A stretch of DNA of 61,739 nucleotides from DASYVD01 sp036000545 (GTDB taxonomy: Bacteria; Actinomycetota; UBA4738; CALAEC01), in contig DASYVD010000050.1 in the NCBI GenBank assembly GCA_036000545.1, forward strand, positions 1 to 61,739, written 5' to 3'. A program made the translations under genes and the position numbers. Shown here one piece after another: positions 25,236 through 33,111 of this stretch (positions are counted from its first letter, which is position 1; every line of letters begins with the position of its first letter). The notes beneath the pieces are model-generated. The model was given only the letters and a program-made list of their open reading frames with translations. It ran no database searches and was not told the origin of the DNA.

Positions 25236-28200
25236 ATGCGGTGCCCAACGTGTGGCTTCGAGAACCCGGCAGGGTTCAGGTTTTGCGGGTTCTGCGGAAC
25301 GGCGCTGGCTCGGGCGTGCCCGAACTGCGGCGCGGAGGTTCCCGAGGGGTTCCGCTTCTGTGGCACGTGCGGCCATCCGATGGATGAATCGCCAGCCGAG
25401 GCCCCTGCCGCCGGGCTGCCGAGCGAGCGGCGCCCGGTCACCATCCTCTTCGCGGACCTGGTGGGCTTCTCCACGCTCGCGGAGCACATGGATCCCGAGG
25501 AGCTTCGCGGGCTCATAACGGACACATTCGCCGAGCTGACGGCCGAAGTGGAGAAGCGCGAGGGAACGGTGGAGAAGTTCATCGGCGACGCGGTGATGGC
25601 CGTGTTCGGCGTTCCGCAAACCCACGAGGATGACCCCCGCCGCGCGGTCGAGACGGCCCTGGCGATGCTCGAGGCGGTGAAGCAGAGATCCGAGAAGACC
25701 CCCACGCCACTGGAGCTTCGAATCGGGATCAACAGCGGCCTGGTGGTGTCGGGCACTGTGGGTGATGGGACCCAGCCAGGCATCATGGGCGACGCGGTGA
25801 ACGTCGCCGCCCGGCTGCAACAGGCAGCCGATCCCGGCGAGATCGTTGTCTCCGACTCGGTGTGGAAGAGAGTCCGCGACGGGTACGAGGCGCAGGCCAT
25901 GGGCTCTCTCGAGGTCAAGGGGCGCGACCAGGCCGTGCAGGGCCACCGCGTGGTGCGTCCCCGCGAACCGACGGCCCGGAGACAGGCGCCATTCGTCGGG
26001 AGGCAGGAGGAGCTGGCCCTCCTCGACCTCCTGTGGTCGAACGCGGCCAAAGGGAACACGCACGTGGTGAGTGTGGTGGGAGAGCCCGGGGTGGGAAAGT
26101 CGCGGCTTCTCACTCAGCTTGCCCCGCGCCCCGGGTCGCTCGAGGTCCGGATCACGTGTGGGTCGGAGCGAGCGTTCGGCCCGTTCCTCGACCTGATCGA
26201 GCGAACGCTCGGGGGGATGCCTTCGGACATGGAGGATCTCCACCGGAAAGCCGCGGCAATCGGGGTCGACGAGGAGACGGCTCGCTTGCTTTCCGCTTTC
26301 CTCGGTCTTGGGGACGCACCTCCGGTAGTGCGGATGGCGGACGAGCAGCAAAAGCGGCAGGTGTTCGCAGGGGTATGGCAGTTCCTGCTGGCCGCCCGAG
26401 GAGATCGCCCTGCCTTGATCGTGCTCGACGACGTTCACTGGGCCGACCTCTCCTCCCTCGAACTGCTGGGCTTTTTGCTCGAGCGACTCGGTGGAATCCC
26501 GCTCATGTTCGTGCTGGCCTATCGGCCCGGGTTCGAGCGGGTCGAGCAAGCGACCCTCCGAGCCAGCCATACGGGGATCCGGCTCGAACCGCTTTCGGCG
26601 GAGGAAAGCGTCCAACTGGCCCGAGGATTCCTGGGAGTCGGCGAGCTTCCCTCGGATCTTGAGCGGATCGTCGCTACGCGGGCCGAGGGCAACCCTTTCT
26701 TCATCGAGGAGTTGCTCCAAGCGCTGATCGAGCTGGGCTCGCTGGCGATCTTGGACGGGAAGGCCGTTCTCGCCAGAGTCGACGTGGACATCCCCGACAG
26801 TGTGCAGGGCACCATCCTCGCCAGGGCCGACCGGCTCGGGCCGGCCGAACGAGCGGTGCTCCAGCGTGCCGCCGTGCTGGGAAGGAACTTCTCCACGGAG
26901 CTGATCCAAGCGCTCGCGGACGCCGAGGACGTGGTCTCCGCCTTGGAGGAGCTGGCCCGCTCGCAGCTCATCGTGTCGCAGGGCCCGGGCCACTGGACCT
27001 TCAAGCACGCCCTGATCCAGGAGGTGGTCTACGACACGCTTCTGCTCCGTCAGCGGAAGGAGATACACCGGAAGGTAGCCGAGGCTCTGGAGGCGCGCGC
27101 TGGCGACGACCCGGCGCCCCTCGAGGTCCTCGCGGAGCACTACGCGAAGGCGGAGGTGTCGGAGAAGGCCCGGCAGTATGCGCTCGCCGCCGGGGATCTG
27201 GCCAGGGACCGGATGGGATTCGTCGAAGCCCGGGCCCGGTACGAGACCGCCTTTCGCCTGTGGGGCGAGGGCGACGAGCCGGGTCGTCTCGAGCTGCTCA
27301 CGAAGCTGGGGTGGGCCCGGTTTCTTGGAGGCGATGTGGGGGGAGCCAGGACCGCCTACGTCGAGGCGGAGGCAGGGTGGAGAGCTATCGGAGACGTGGT
27401 CAGGGCCGGGGGAGCCCTGGCCACGCTGGGCCGCATCCTGTGGAATACGGGGGAGGGAGAACGGGCCAGCCAGGCTCTGAAGCGGGCCATCGAGGTCCTT
27501 GAGCCGGGCGGCCCCTCACCCGAGCTCCTTCAAGCGCACGTGTGGCTGTCAACCCAGCGGATGTTGCTGGGGCAGACCGACGATTCCGTCACATTGGCCA
27601 CCCGGGGCCTGGAGATCGAGGAGGTCCTTCACCTGGACGGACCCCGCTCTCAGCTCCTCAACAACCTCGGAGTCTGCCTCTCACAGCGCGGCGATCCGGC
27701 GGCCCTGGACCGGCTGCGGGAAGCGCGGGAGCTTGCGGAGCGGTCGGGCGACGCGGAGGCCCGCGGCCGTATCTACACGAACCTTCCCTCAGTCCTCGCC
27801 GTGTTCTCCCGCCACCGGGAAGCCGTCGAGCTGTGCGAACGGGGGCGTGAAGCGATGAGGCAGCTCGGCGCTCCTAGCTTCGAACAATTCATCGCCGCCA
27901 ACGAAGCCAGCTCTCTAATGGAGATGGGAAGGTACGAGGACGCCGAAGCGCTGAGCCGGGAAGCGCTCGACCAATTGCGGGTGATCGGCTCGGTGCCCGG
28001 TATCGTCAACTCCGGCATGACCCTGGCAGACAGCATGTCCAGGAGGGGTCGATACGAAGACGCCGCGCGCCTGGCGGACGACGTCGTCCCACTCGCCCGG
28101 GGCCTGGGGGGAGCCGAGTTCCTGTCGATAGCTCTCGCCACCCAGGCTCGGCTGGAGCAAGCTCGTGGCAACCTAGCCTCGGCCCGCCAGGCCATCGCGG

Positions 28201-28559
28201 AGGCCGCTGAGGAGGTCATGGCCACCCCGTCGGTGGCCCACGTCTTCGTCGTACTCGCACCCGCGGCGCGCCTGCTACCGGAGGAACGCACCAGGGAGCT
28301 TCTCGATCGAGTGAAACCGGTCGCGGTCGATCCCTCCTTCCAAGCCATCGTGGCCGAGGCTGAGGCGATTCTCGCCAGCGACCGAGACTTGTTCGCGAGG
28401 GCGGCCGACCTCTACGCCTCTCTCGAGCTGCCGTACCAGGAGGCCCGCTGCCGGCTGGAGGCCGGTGAGCTCGACCGGGCCCGGGAGATCATCGACCGGT
28501 ACGGGCTCCAGGACGGCCCGTTGGGCGCCCGGCTGCGGGAGCTGGAGGCTCGCGGCTAG
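25236..28559 (+). CDS. Zinc-ribbon / class III nucleotide cyclase / ATPase / TPR giant protein (copy 1)
   Basis: 1107 residues. Order: two zinc ribbons (CPTCGFEN..FCGFCG and CPNCGAEV..FCGTCG, residues 3-46); a class III adenylate/guanylate cyclase domain (ILFADLVGFS near 70, EKFIGDAVMAVFG near 112, GDAVNVAARL near 185); an AAA/STAND-type ATPase (Walker A GEPGVGKSRL near 282, Walker B LIVLDDVHWAD near 395); then TPR-like helices from about residue 640 to the end. Both metal-binding aspartates and the specificity lysine are present, but the second specificity position before MGD is Gly rather than Asp, so ATP specificity is uncertain. It probably senses a ligand or partner through the TPRs and controls cyclic nucleotide output. 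Its stop interlocks with the convergent channel gene. Confidence 0.85.
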   Translation: MRCPTCGFENPAGFRFCGFCGTALARACPNCGAEVPEGFRFCGTCGHPMDESPAEAPAAGLPSERRPVTILFADLVGFSTLAEHMDPEELRGLITDTFAELTAEVEKREGTVEKFIGDAVMAVFGVPQTHEDDPRRAVETALAMLEAVKQRSEKTPTPLELRIGINSGLVVSGTVGDGTQPGIMGDAVNVAARLQQAADPGEIVVSDSVWKRVRDGYEAQAMGSLEVKGRDQAVQGHRVVRPREPTARRQAPFVGRQEELALLDLLWSNAAKGNTHVVSVVGEPGVGKSRLLTQLAPRPGSLEVRITCGSERAFGPFLDLIERTLGGMPSDMEDLHRKAAAIGVDEETARLLSAFLGLGDAPPVVRMADEQQKRQVFAGVWQFLLAARGDRPALIVLDDVHWADLSSLELLGFLLERLGGIPLMFVLAYRPGFERVEQATLRASHTGIRLEPLSAEESVQLARGFLGVGELPSDLERIVATRAEGNPFFIEELLQALIELGSLAILDGKAVLARVDVDIPDSVQGTILARADRLGPAERAVLQRAAVLGRNFSTELIQALADAEDVVSALEELARSQLIVSQGPGHWTFKHALIQEVVYDTLLLRQRKEIHRKVAEALEARAGDDPAPLEVLAEHYAKAEVSEKARQYALAAGDLARDRMGFVEARARYETAFRLWGEGDEPGRLELLTKLGWARFLGGDVGGARTAYVEAEAGWRAIGDVVRAGGALATLGRILWNTGEGERASQALKRAIEVLEPGGPSPELLQAHVWLSTQRMLLGQTDDSVTLATRGLEIEEVLHLDGPRSQLLNNLGVCLSQRGDPAALDRLREARELAERSGDAEARGRIYTNLPSVLAVFSRHREAVELCERGREAMRQLGAPSFEQFIAANEASSLMEMGRYEDAEALSREALDQLRVIGSVPGIVNSGMTLADSMSRRGRYEDAARLADDVVPLARGLGGAEFLSIALATQARLEQARGNLASARQAIAEAAEEVMATPSVAHVFVVLAPAARLLPEERTRELLDRVKPVAVDPSFQAIVAEAEAILASDRDLFARAADLYASLELPYQEARCRLEAGELDRAREIIDRYGLQDGPLGARLRELEARG

Positions 28560-29173
28560 GGCGCGGCTTCGTCGATCCCGCCCCGCTGGGACACCTGGTC
28601 GAACACGTAGAAGACGGCGACCAGGCCGTGGAGTGCCAAGGTGAGCGGAGCGCTCCAGAACGACAGGCCGAAGGCGATCGGATACACGATGAGACCCAGG
28701 CTGAACCGGCGGGTGAAGCCTCGGAGCACCTGCACGTCGAAGTGCGCGTGGAGCAGTCTGGCGTCCCGGACGATCCACCTCCACAGAAGCTGGAAGCTGA
28801 TGGCGACCCCGATGGCTCCACCGCTGTAGACGGCGGCGGCGACGTTCGCGTCGGGCCAGCCTGCCTTGATGTACCGCGCCAGCAGAGCGGTGGGGAACGG
28901 GATGGCCGCCACGAACACGAGCAACAAGAGGTTGAGGAACAGGAGAGGTCGATCCACCTGGGCCACGTACGCCAGGATCCGGTGGTGATTGACCCAGATG
29001 ATTCCGATCACCGCGAAGCTGACCAGGTACGCGGCGTAGCTGGGCCATTGCGAAGCCAGGGCCCTGGCGAGCCCTCCGTCCCCCACCTCGGGAACACGGA
29101 CTTCTATGATGAGCAGGGTGATGGCGATGGCCATCACTCCGTCGCTGAACGCCTCCAGGCGGTTCTTGTCCAC
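28556..29173 (-). CDS. TMEM175-like (DUF1211) potassium channel family membrane protein
   Basis: 205 residues from GTG 29173; the frame is open upstream into proS, but the family start (NRLEAFSDGVMAIAITLL) sits right after this GTG. The RxxxFSDGV motif in the first helix is the signature of the bacterial TMEM175 family, whose members form K+-selective channels; a single six-helix unit per chain is expected. It begins seven bases after the proS stop and is probably co-transcribed with it. Its stop codon interlocks with that of the cyclase gene (CTAG at 28556-28559). Confidence 0.88.
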   Translation of the reverse strand: MDKNRLEAFSDGVMAIAITLLIIEVRVPEVGDGGLARALASQWPSYAAYLVSFAVIGIIWVNHHRILAYVAQVDRPLLFLNLLLLVFVAAIPFPTALLARYIKAGWPDANVAAAVYSGGAIGVAISFQLLWRWIVRDARLLHAHFDVQVLRGFTRRFSLGLIVYPIAFGLSFWSAPLTLALHGLVAVFYVFDQVSQRGGIDEAAP

Positions 29174-29180
29174 CCCTGCC

Positions 29181-30605
29181 TCAGTACGCCAGGGCCCAGG
29201 TGGCTTCGTCCACCCCGGGATCACCGCACACGATGCACGGCCCCCCCGGGTCTTTCTGCTCGAGCGGAAGGAACCGGAGGGTGGCCTTTGTCTCCGCCTT
29301 GACCTTCCCCTCGCACTCCTCCTTGCCGCACCACGGCGCGATCATGAACCCGCCCGGATCCTTCAGGAGGGCGGCCATCTCGCTCATGTCCTTGGGATGG
29401 AAGGTGTGCTCGTCGCGGAATCTCCGAGCGTCCTCCAGCAGTCCCCGCTGGGTCAGGTCCAGGGCTTCGGCCACACGGCGGGTCAGGCCGTTCAGCGGGA
29501 CCTGAGCCTTCTCGCCGCTCAGCCGAGGCACCAGGGTGACCTGATCCGCTTCGAGGTCACGCGGGCCGACCTCGACCCGGACCGGAACCCCGCGGAGCTC
29601 CCAGTGGTTGAACTTGAAGCCTGGGCGGAGGTCTTCCCGGTCGTCGACGTGGACCCGACTGTCTCCGAGCTCGTCGGCCAGCCGGCCGCATGCCTCCAGA
29701 ACACGAACCCGCTCGTCGTCGCTTCGATAGATAGGCACGATGACTACCTGGATCGGAGCCAGGGCTGGAGGCAGCCGCAGGCCCCGGTCGTCGCCGTGGG
29801 TCATGAGCACGGCGCCCACGGCCCGGGTGGAGAGCCCCCAGGACGTGGCGTAGGCGAACTCCTCCTCTCCGTTCCGGTTGAGGAACCGGACCCCGTAGGC
29901 CCTGGCGAAATTCTGGCCGAGGTAGTGCGACGTGCACGCCTGGAGGGCCTTGCGATCGCGGACGAGTGCCTCGACGGTGTAGGTGTCGACGGCGCCCGGG
30001 AACCGCTCGGACGCGCTCTTCCGGCCCGCGGGCGCCGGAATGGCCATCACCTTTTCGTACGCGTCCAGATAGACCTCGTGGAGGATGCGGAGGCTTTCCT
30101 CGCGCGCCTCCCGCTCGGTCTCGTGCGCGGTGTGCCCCTCCTGCCACAGGAACTCGGTGGTTCGGAGGAACATGCGCGGGCGGAGCTCCCAGCGGAGGAC
30201 GTTGGCCCACTGGTTGTAGAGCAGGGGAAGGTCCCGGTAGGACTGGACCCACTTCGCGTAGGTGGCCCAGATGATCGTCTCCGACGTGGGCCGGATCACC
30301 AGCGGTTCCTCGAGGTCCTCTCCTCCGGCGTGCGTGACCACGGCGACCTGAGGGGCGAACCCCTCGACATGCTCGGCCTCCTTCTCCAGGAGGCGGTACG
30401 GGAACAGAAGCGGGAAGTACATGTTCTGGTGCCCGGTTGCCTTGATCCGGTCGTCCACGGCCCGCTGGATCCCCTCCCAGATGGCGAAGCCGTACGGTCG
30501 GATCACCATCGTCCCCCGGGCCAGTGAGGGCTCGGCGAGCTCCGCTGCCTTCACGACTTCCTGGTACCAGGCGGGGAAGTCCTCGCCTTGCTTGGGGAGG
30601 GCCAT
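29181..30605 (-). CDS. proS: Prolyl-tRNA synthetase, archaeal/eukaryotic type
   Basis: 474 residues. It charges tRNA-Pro. This is the short form without the bacterial editing insertion: catalytic-core motifs GFAIWEGIQRAVDDRIK, RPTSETIIW, FLRTTEFLWQEGHTAH and HGDDRGLRLPP run without a gap, followed by the anticodon domain and a C-terminal zinc-like module (MIAPWCGKEECE, then CIVCG). This type is found in Thermus and many actinobacteria. ATG 30605 follows a TATCCT box by ten bases on the minus strand. Confidence 0.96.
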   Translation of the reverse strand: MALPKQGEDFPAWYQEVVKAAELAEPSLARGTMVIRPYGFAIWEGIQRAVDDRIKATGHQNMYFPLLFPYRLLEKEAEHVEGFAPQVAVVTHAGGEDLEEPLVIRPTSETIIWATYAKWVQSYRDLPLLYNQWANVLRWELRPRMFLRTTEFLWQEGHTAHETEREAREESLRILHEVYLDAYEKVMAIPAPAGRKSASERFPGAVDTYTVEALVRDRKALQACTSHYLGQNFARAYGVRFLNRNGEEEFAYATSWGLSTRAVGAVLMTHGDDRGLRLPPALAPIQVVIVPIYRSDDERVRVLEACGRLADELGDSRVHVDDREDLRPGFKFNHWELRGVPVRVEVGPRDLEADQVTLVPRLSGEKAQVPLNGLTRRVAEALDLTQRGLLEDARRFRDEHTFHPKDMSEMAALLKDPGGFMIAPWCGKEECEGKVKAETKATLRFLPLEQKDPGGPCIVCGDPGVDEATWALAY

Positions 30606-30615
30606 GTCGCGCAGC

Positions 30616-30621
30616 AGGATA
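30616..30621 (-). promoter_or_regulatory. -10 box of proS
   Basis: TATCCT (minus strand) ten bases before the proS ATG, with no Shine-Dalgarno between. Confidence 0.45.
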
Positions 30622-30684
30622 CCCCGAGACCGAACGCCAACCGTGCGAGAGGTGAGCGAGCTTGCACCTATCGCCTGGCGCTCT

Positions 30685-30690
30685 TACCTT
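30685..30690 (+). promoter_or_regulatory. -10 box of small gene 30698, leaderless
   Basis: TACCTT seven bases before ATG 30698. Confidence 0.45.
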
Positions 30691-30697
30691 CGTCCTC

Positions 30698-30982
30698 ATG
30701 GCAGGCGTGCACATCCCGGGAGACTTTCGCCAGTTGGCCATGGTGGGCAACGATCCCGAGGCGGTGATCCAGCGCTGCGGCCTGGACACGTGGGATTGCG
30801 TGCTCATCGACGTAGAAGGCAACTGGACGCGGGCGGTGTTCCCGTCGAAGGAGCAGGCCGAGGAGGCCTGCCGCCAGCTAGGGATCCGGTTCCACGATGG
30901 GTGGGACGACCCCCGGCTGGTCAGGCGGATGAACCGCCGGGACCACTGGGGAGAGCCGGGAGGACAGCGCCGGGCGCTCTAG
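30698..30982 (+). CDS. Small hypothetical protein
   Basis: 94 residues from ATG 30698 (MAGVHIPGDFRQLAMVGNDP). Acidic first half, then KEQAEEACRQLGIRFHDGWDDP and a basic end. G/C-ending codons fit a real gene, and a -10 box stands seven bases before the start. I do not recognise the family. It is divergent from proS and lies just before the rimP-nusA operon; the terminator hairpin at 31056 is 74 bases after its stop. Confidence 0.65.
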   Translation: MAGVHIPGDFRQLAMVGNDPEAVIQRCGLDTWDCVLIDVEGNWTRAVFPSKEQAEEACRQLGIRFHDGWDDPRLVRRMNRRDHWGEPGGQRRAL

Positions 30983-31031
30983 GGCTGGCCTGCTTGGGGA
31001 AGCGGTCCCGGCGAGCGGCGCGACGAGGGTC

Positions 31032-31037
31032 TATACT
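31032..31037 (+). promoter_or_regulatory. -10 box of the rimP-nusA-infB operon
   Basis: TATACT, the closest match to consensus in the window. It predicts a transcript starting near 31044, with a ~46-base leader that contains an intrinsic terminator before rimP. Confidence 0.6.
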
Positions 31038-31055
31038 GCTATGTAGAGTTGGGCC

Positions 31056-31084
31056 GAGTGGGCGGGGCGCCCACTCCTTTTTTT
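31056..31084 (+). terminator. Intrinsic terminator/attenuator immediately before rimP
   Basis: GAGTGGGCG (31056-31064), loop GGG, CGCCCACTC (31068-31076): a perfect 9-bp stem followed by C and seven Ts (31078-31084). The rimP ATG is six bases further on. A leader terminator in this place is a known feature of rimP-nusA operons in proteobacteria (the rimP leader family). Confidence 0.85.
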
Positions 31085-31089
31085 GGGCG

Positions 31090-31566
31090 ATGGACCTGGA
31101 GCAGATGGTACGGCCGGTGGTCGAGGCCGCGGGCCTCGAGCTCCTGGACGTGGCCTTCGGCCGTGAAGGTGGACGCCGGGTATTGCGAGTCACCGTGGAT
31201 CGTGACGGTGGCGTCGACCTGGACTCGATCGCCGAGGCCAGCGAGCGGATCTCCCGCCGACTCGACGTGGAGGACTTCGATCCGGGGCCGTACGAGCTCC
31301 AGGTGAGCTCGCCGGGGGTCGAGCGGCCGCTCAAGGCGGCCCCCGACTTCGCCCGGAGCATCGGCAAGCAGGTCCGGGTGCGGACCACCGGGCCCGTGCA
31401 GGGTTCCCGGACCCACACGGGAACCCTCGTGGCTGCGGGAGAGCGCGAGGTCACGATCGCCACGGACCACGGCGAACGGAGCATCGTGTACGAGGACATC
31501 GCGTCGGCCCGAACGGTGTTTGACTGGGAAGCGGAGCTGAAGAGGAAGAAGCGGAGCGAGAGATGA
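31090..31566 (+). CDS. rimP: Ribosome maturation factor RimP
   Basis: 158 residues from ATG 31090. RimP promotes 30S assembly by stabilising the 16S central pseudoknot region with S12. Motifs: VVEAAGLELLDVAFGREGG, DLDSIAEASERISRRLDVED and YELQVSSPGVERPL. The start lies directly after the T-tract of a terminator and has no Shine-Dalgarno, so expression probably depends on read-through or on how the leader folds. The stop overlaps the nusA ATG (ATGA). Confidence 0.95.
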   Translation: MDLEQMVRPVVEAAGLELLDVAFGREGGRRVLRVTVDRDGGVDLDSIAEASERISRRLDVEDFDPGPYELQVSSPGVERPLKAAPDFARSIGKQVRVRTTGPVQGSRTHTGTLVAAGEREVTIATDHGERSIVYEDIASARTVFDWEAELKRKKRSER

Positions 31567-32834
31567 ACGCGGAGCTGATCGAGGCACTTAGGGAGCTCGA
31601 GCGCGAGAAGGGGATCGCGTTCGAGACGATCCTGCACGGCCTCGAGGAGGCGCTGGCTTCCGCGTACAAATCCTCGATGCGCGGTCCCGACGAGGAGGAG
31701 GACGAGACCCGCGACATCCGGGTGACCCTCGATCCCGAGAGCGGCGAGATGGAGGCGTTCCTCCAACATCTCGACGAGGAAGGGACCGTGATCTCCGAGG
31801 AGCCGGTTGTTGTCTCGGAGGACTTCAAGGGACGGATCGCGGCCCAGACCGCGAAGCAAGTGATTTTACAAAAGCTCCGCGACGCCGAGCGGGAGATGAC
31901 GTACGAGGAATTCGCTGGGCGCGAGGGTGACGTGGTCACCGGGATCGTCCAGCAGGACTCTCACCGGTACACCTTGCTCGACCTGGGGAAGGTGGAGGCC
32001 CTGCTGCCCGTCCAGGAGCAGGTGCCTTCAGAGCCGTACCGCCACGGAGAGCGGCTGAAGGCGTACATCGTCGAGGTGCGGAAGACGAGCAAGGGACCGC
32101 AGATCATCGTGTCGCGGACCCACCCGAATCTGCTGCGAAAGCTGTTCGAGATGGAGGTCCCTGAGATCGCTGAGGCGATCGTGGAGATCAAGAGCGTGGC
32201 CCGGGAGCCCGGACACCGCTCCAAGATCGCCGTGTCCTCCAACGAGCCGGGCGTGGACCCCGTGGGCGCATGTGTGGGAGCGAAGGGCTCGCGGGTCCGG
32301 ATGGTGGTCAACGAGCTCAAGGGCGAGAAGATCGACGTGGTGGAGTGGTCTTCGGAGCCCGGGAGGTTCGTTGCCAACGCTCTGCAGCCGGCCAAGGTGA
32401 GCCGGGTGCGGATCGACCCGGACAACCAGACCGCGCTGGTGATGGTCCCCGACTATCAGCTGTCGCTGGCTATCGGCAAGGAGGGACAGAACGCTCGCCT
32501 CGCCGCGCGTCTCACCGGCTGGCGGATCGATATCAAGAGCGAGAGTCAGGTGGCGGATGAGGAGACTCGGGCCCGTCAGGCCCCCGCCGCCGAGCCCGCG
32601 GAGCAGCCCGAACCGTCGGAGCAGCCCGAACCGTCGGACCAGCCCGAACCGTCGGAGCAGCCCGAACCGTCGGAGCAGCCCGAACCGTCGGAGGCCGCTG
32701 CCCCCACGATAGAGTCCTCGGAGCCCGTCGGGGAGCAAGCTGGCCAGGAGCCGGCCCCTGACCCGGGCGAAGGGCCGGCTGATGCTCAAGCAGAGCCGAC
32801 GGGGTCCGAGGAGCAGGAGGCCAAGCGGGCCTAG
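31563..32834 (+). CDS. nusA: Transcription factor NusA with repetitive acidic tail
   Basis: 423 residues. It binds RNA polymerase and nascent RNA and modulates pausing, termination and antitermination. Order: N-terminal polymerase-binding domain (MNAELIEALRELEREKGIAF), S1 domain (GDVVTGIVQQDSHRYTLLDL), KH1 and KH2 (VGACVGAKGSRVRMVVNEL; LAIGKEGQNARLAARLTGW). After residue ~340 comes an acidic low-complexity tail that includes five perfect or near-perfect EQPEPS units. NusA is a candidate regulator of the terminator in front of rimP. Confidence 0.97.
   Translation: MNAELIEALRELEREKGIAFETILHGLEEALASAYKSSMRGPDEEEDETRDIRVTLDPESGEMEAFLQHLDEEGTVISEEPVVVSEDFKGRIAAQTAKQVILQKLRDAEREMTYEEFAGREGDVVTGIVQQDSHRYTLLDLGKVEALLPVQEQVPSEPYRHGERLKAYIVEVRKTSKGPQIIVSRTHPNLLRKLFEMEVPEIAEAIVEIKSVAREPGHRSKIAVSSNEPGVDPVGACVGAKGSRVRMVVNELKGEKIDVVEWSSEPGRFVANALQPAKVSRVRIDPDNQTALVMVPDYQLSLAIGKEGQNARLAARLTGWRIDIKSESQVADEETRARQAPAAEPAEQPEPSEQPEPSDQPEPSEQPEPSEQPEPSEAAAPTIESSEPVGEQAGQEPAPDPGEGPADAQAEPTGSEEQEAKRA
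32601..32690 (+). repeat. Five tandem 18-bp units in nusA
   Basis: Five consecutive 18-bp copies encoding EQPEPS (the third reads DQPEPS). They differ at one base only, so copy number could vary between strains. Confidence 0.9.
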
Positions 32835-32850
32835 CAACGAGGATTGGGTG

Positions 32851-33111
32851 ATGTCGCAGCCGGTGCGCACCTGCCTCGGCTGCCGTGTCATACGTCCCAA
32901 GCCCGAGCTTTTGCGCATCGTTCGCGGCCCGGACGGGGTTCGCGTGGACCCGTCGGGCAAGGCTCCGGGCCGGGGGGCTTACGTGCATCGGGACCCCGAC
33001 TGCGTCCGGGACGCGACCAGGAAGGGGGCGCTGGCGAGGGCCCTTCGGGTGAGTCTCTCGCCCGACGATTTGGCTACTCTACGGAGTGAGATGGAGAGGG
33101 AGATCGAGTGA
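32851..33111 (+). CDS. ylxR: YlxR family RNA-binding protein (DUF448)
   Basis: 86 residues from ATG 32851 (or GTG 32848). The family signature RTCLGCRVIRPKPELLRIVR and the GRGAYVH motif are intact. YlxR proteins occur between nusA and infB and have been linked to RNA binding and to regulation of other genes; a role in RNase P function has been proposed in other bacteria. A GAGG ribosome binding site is at 32839-32842. Its stop overlaps the infB start. Confidence 0.94.
   Translation: MSQPVRTCLGCRVIRPKPELLRIVRGPDGVRVDPSGKAPGRGAYVHRDPDCVRDATRKGALARALRVSLSPDDLATLRSEMEREIE

Noticed and set aside
25005..27140. 711-codon minus-strand frame across the ispG end and first cyclase
   Set aside because: Antisense shadow of genes with recognisable catalytic motifs.
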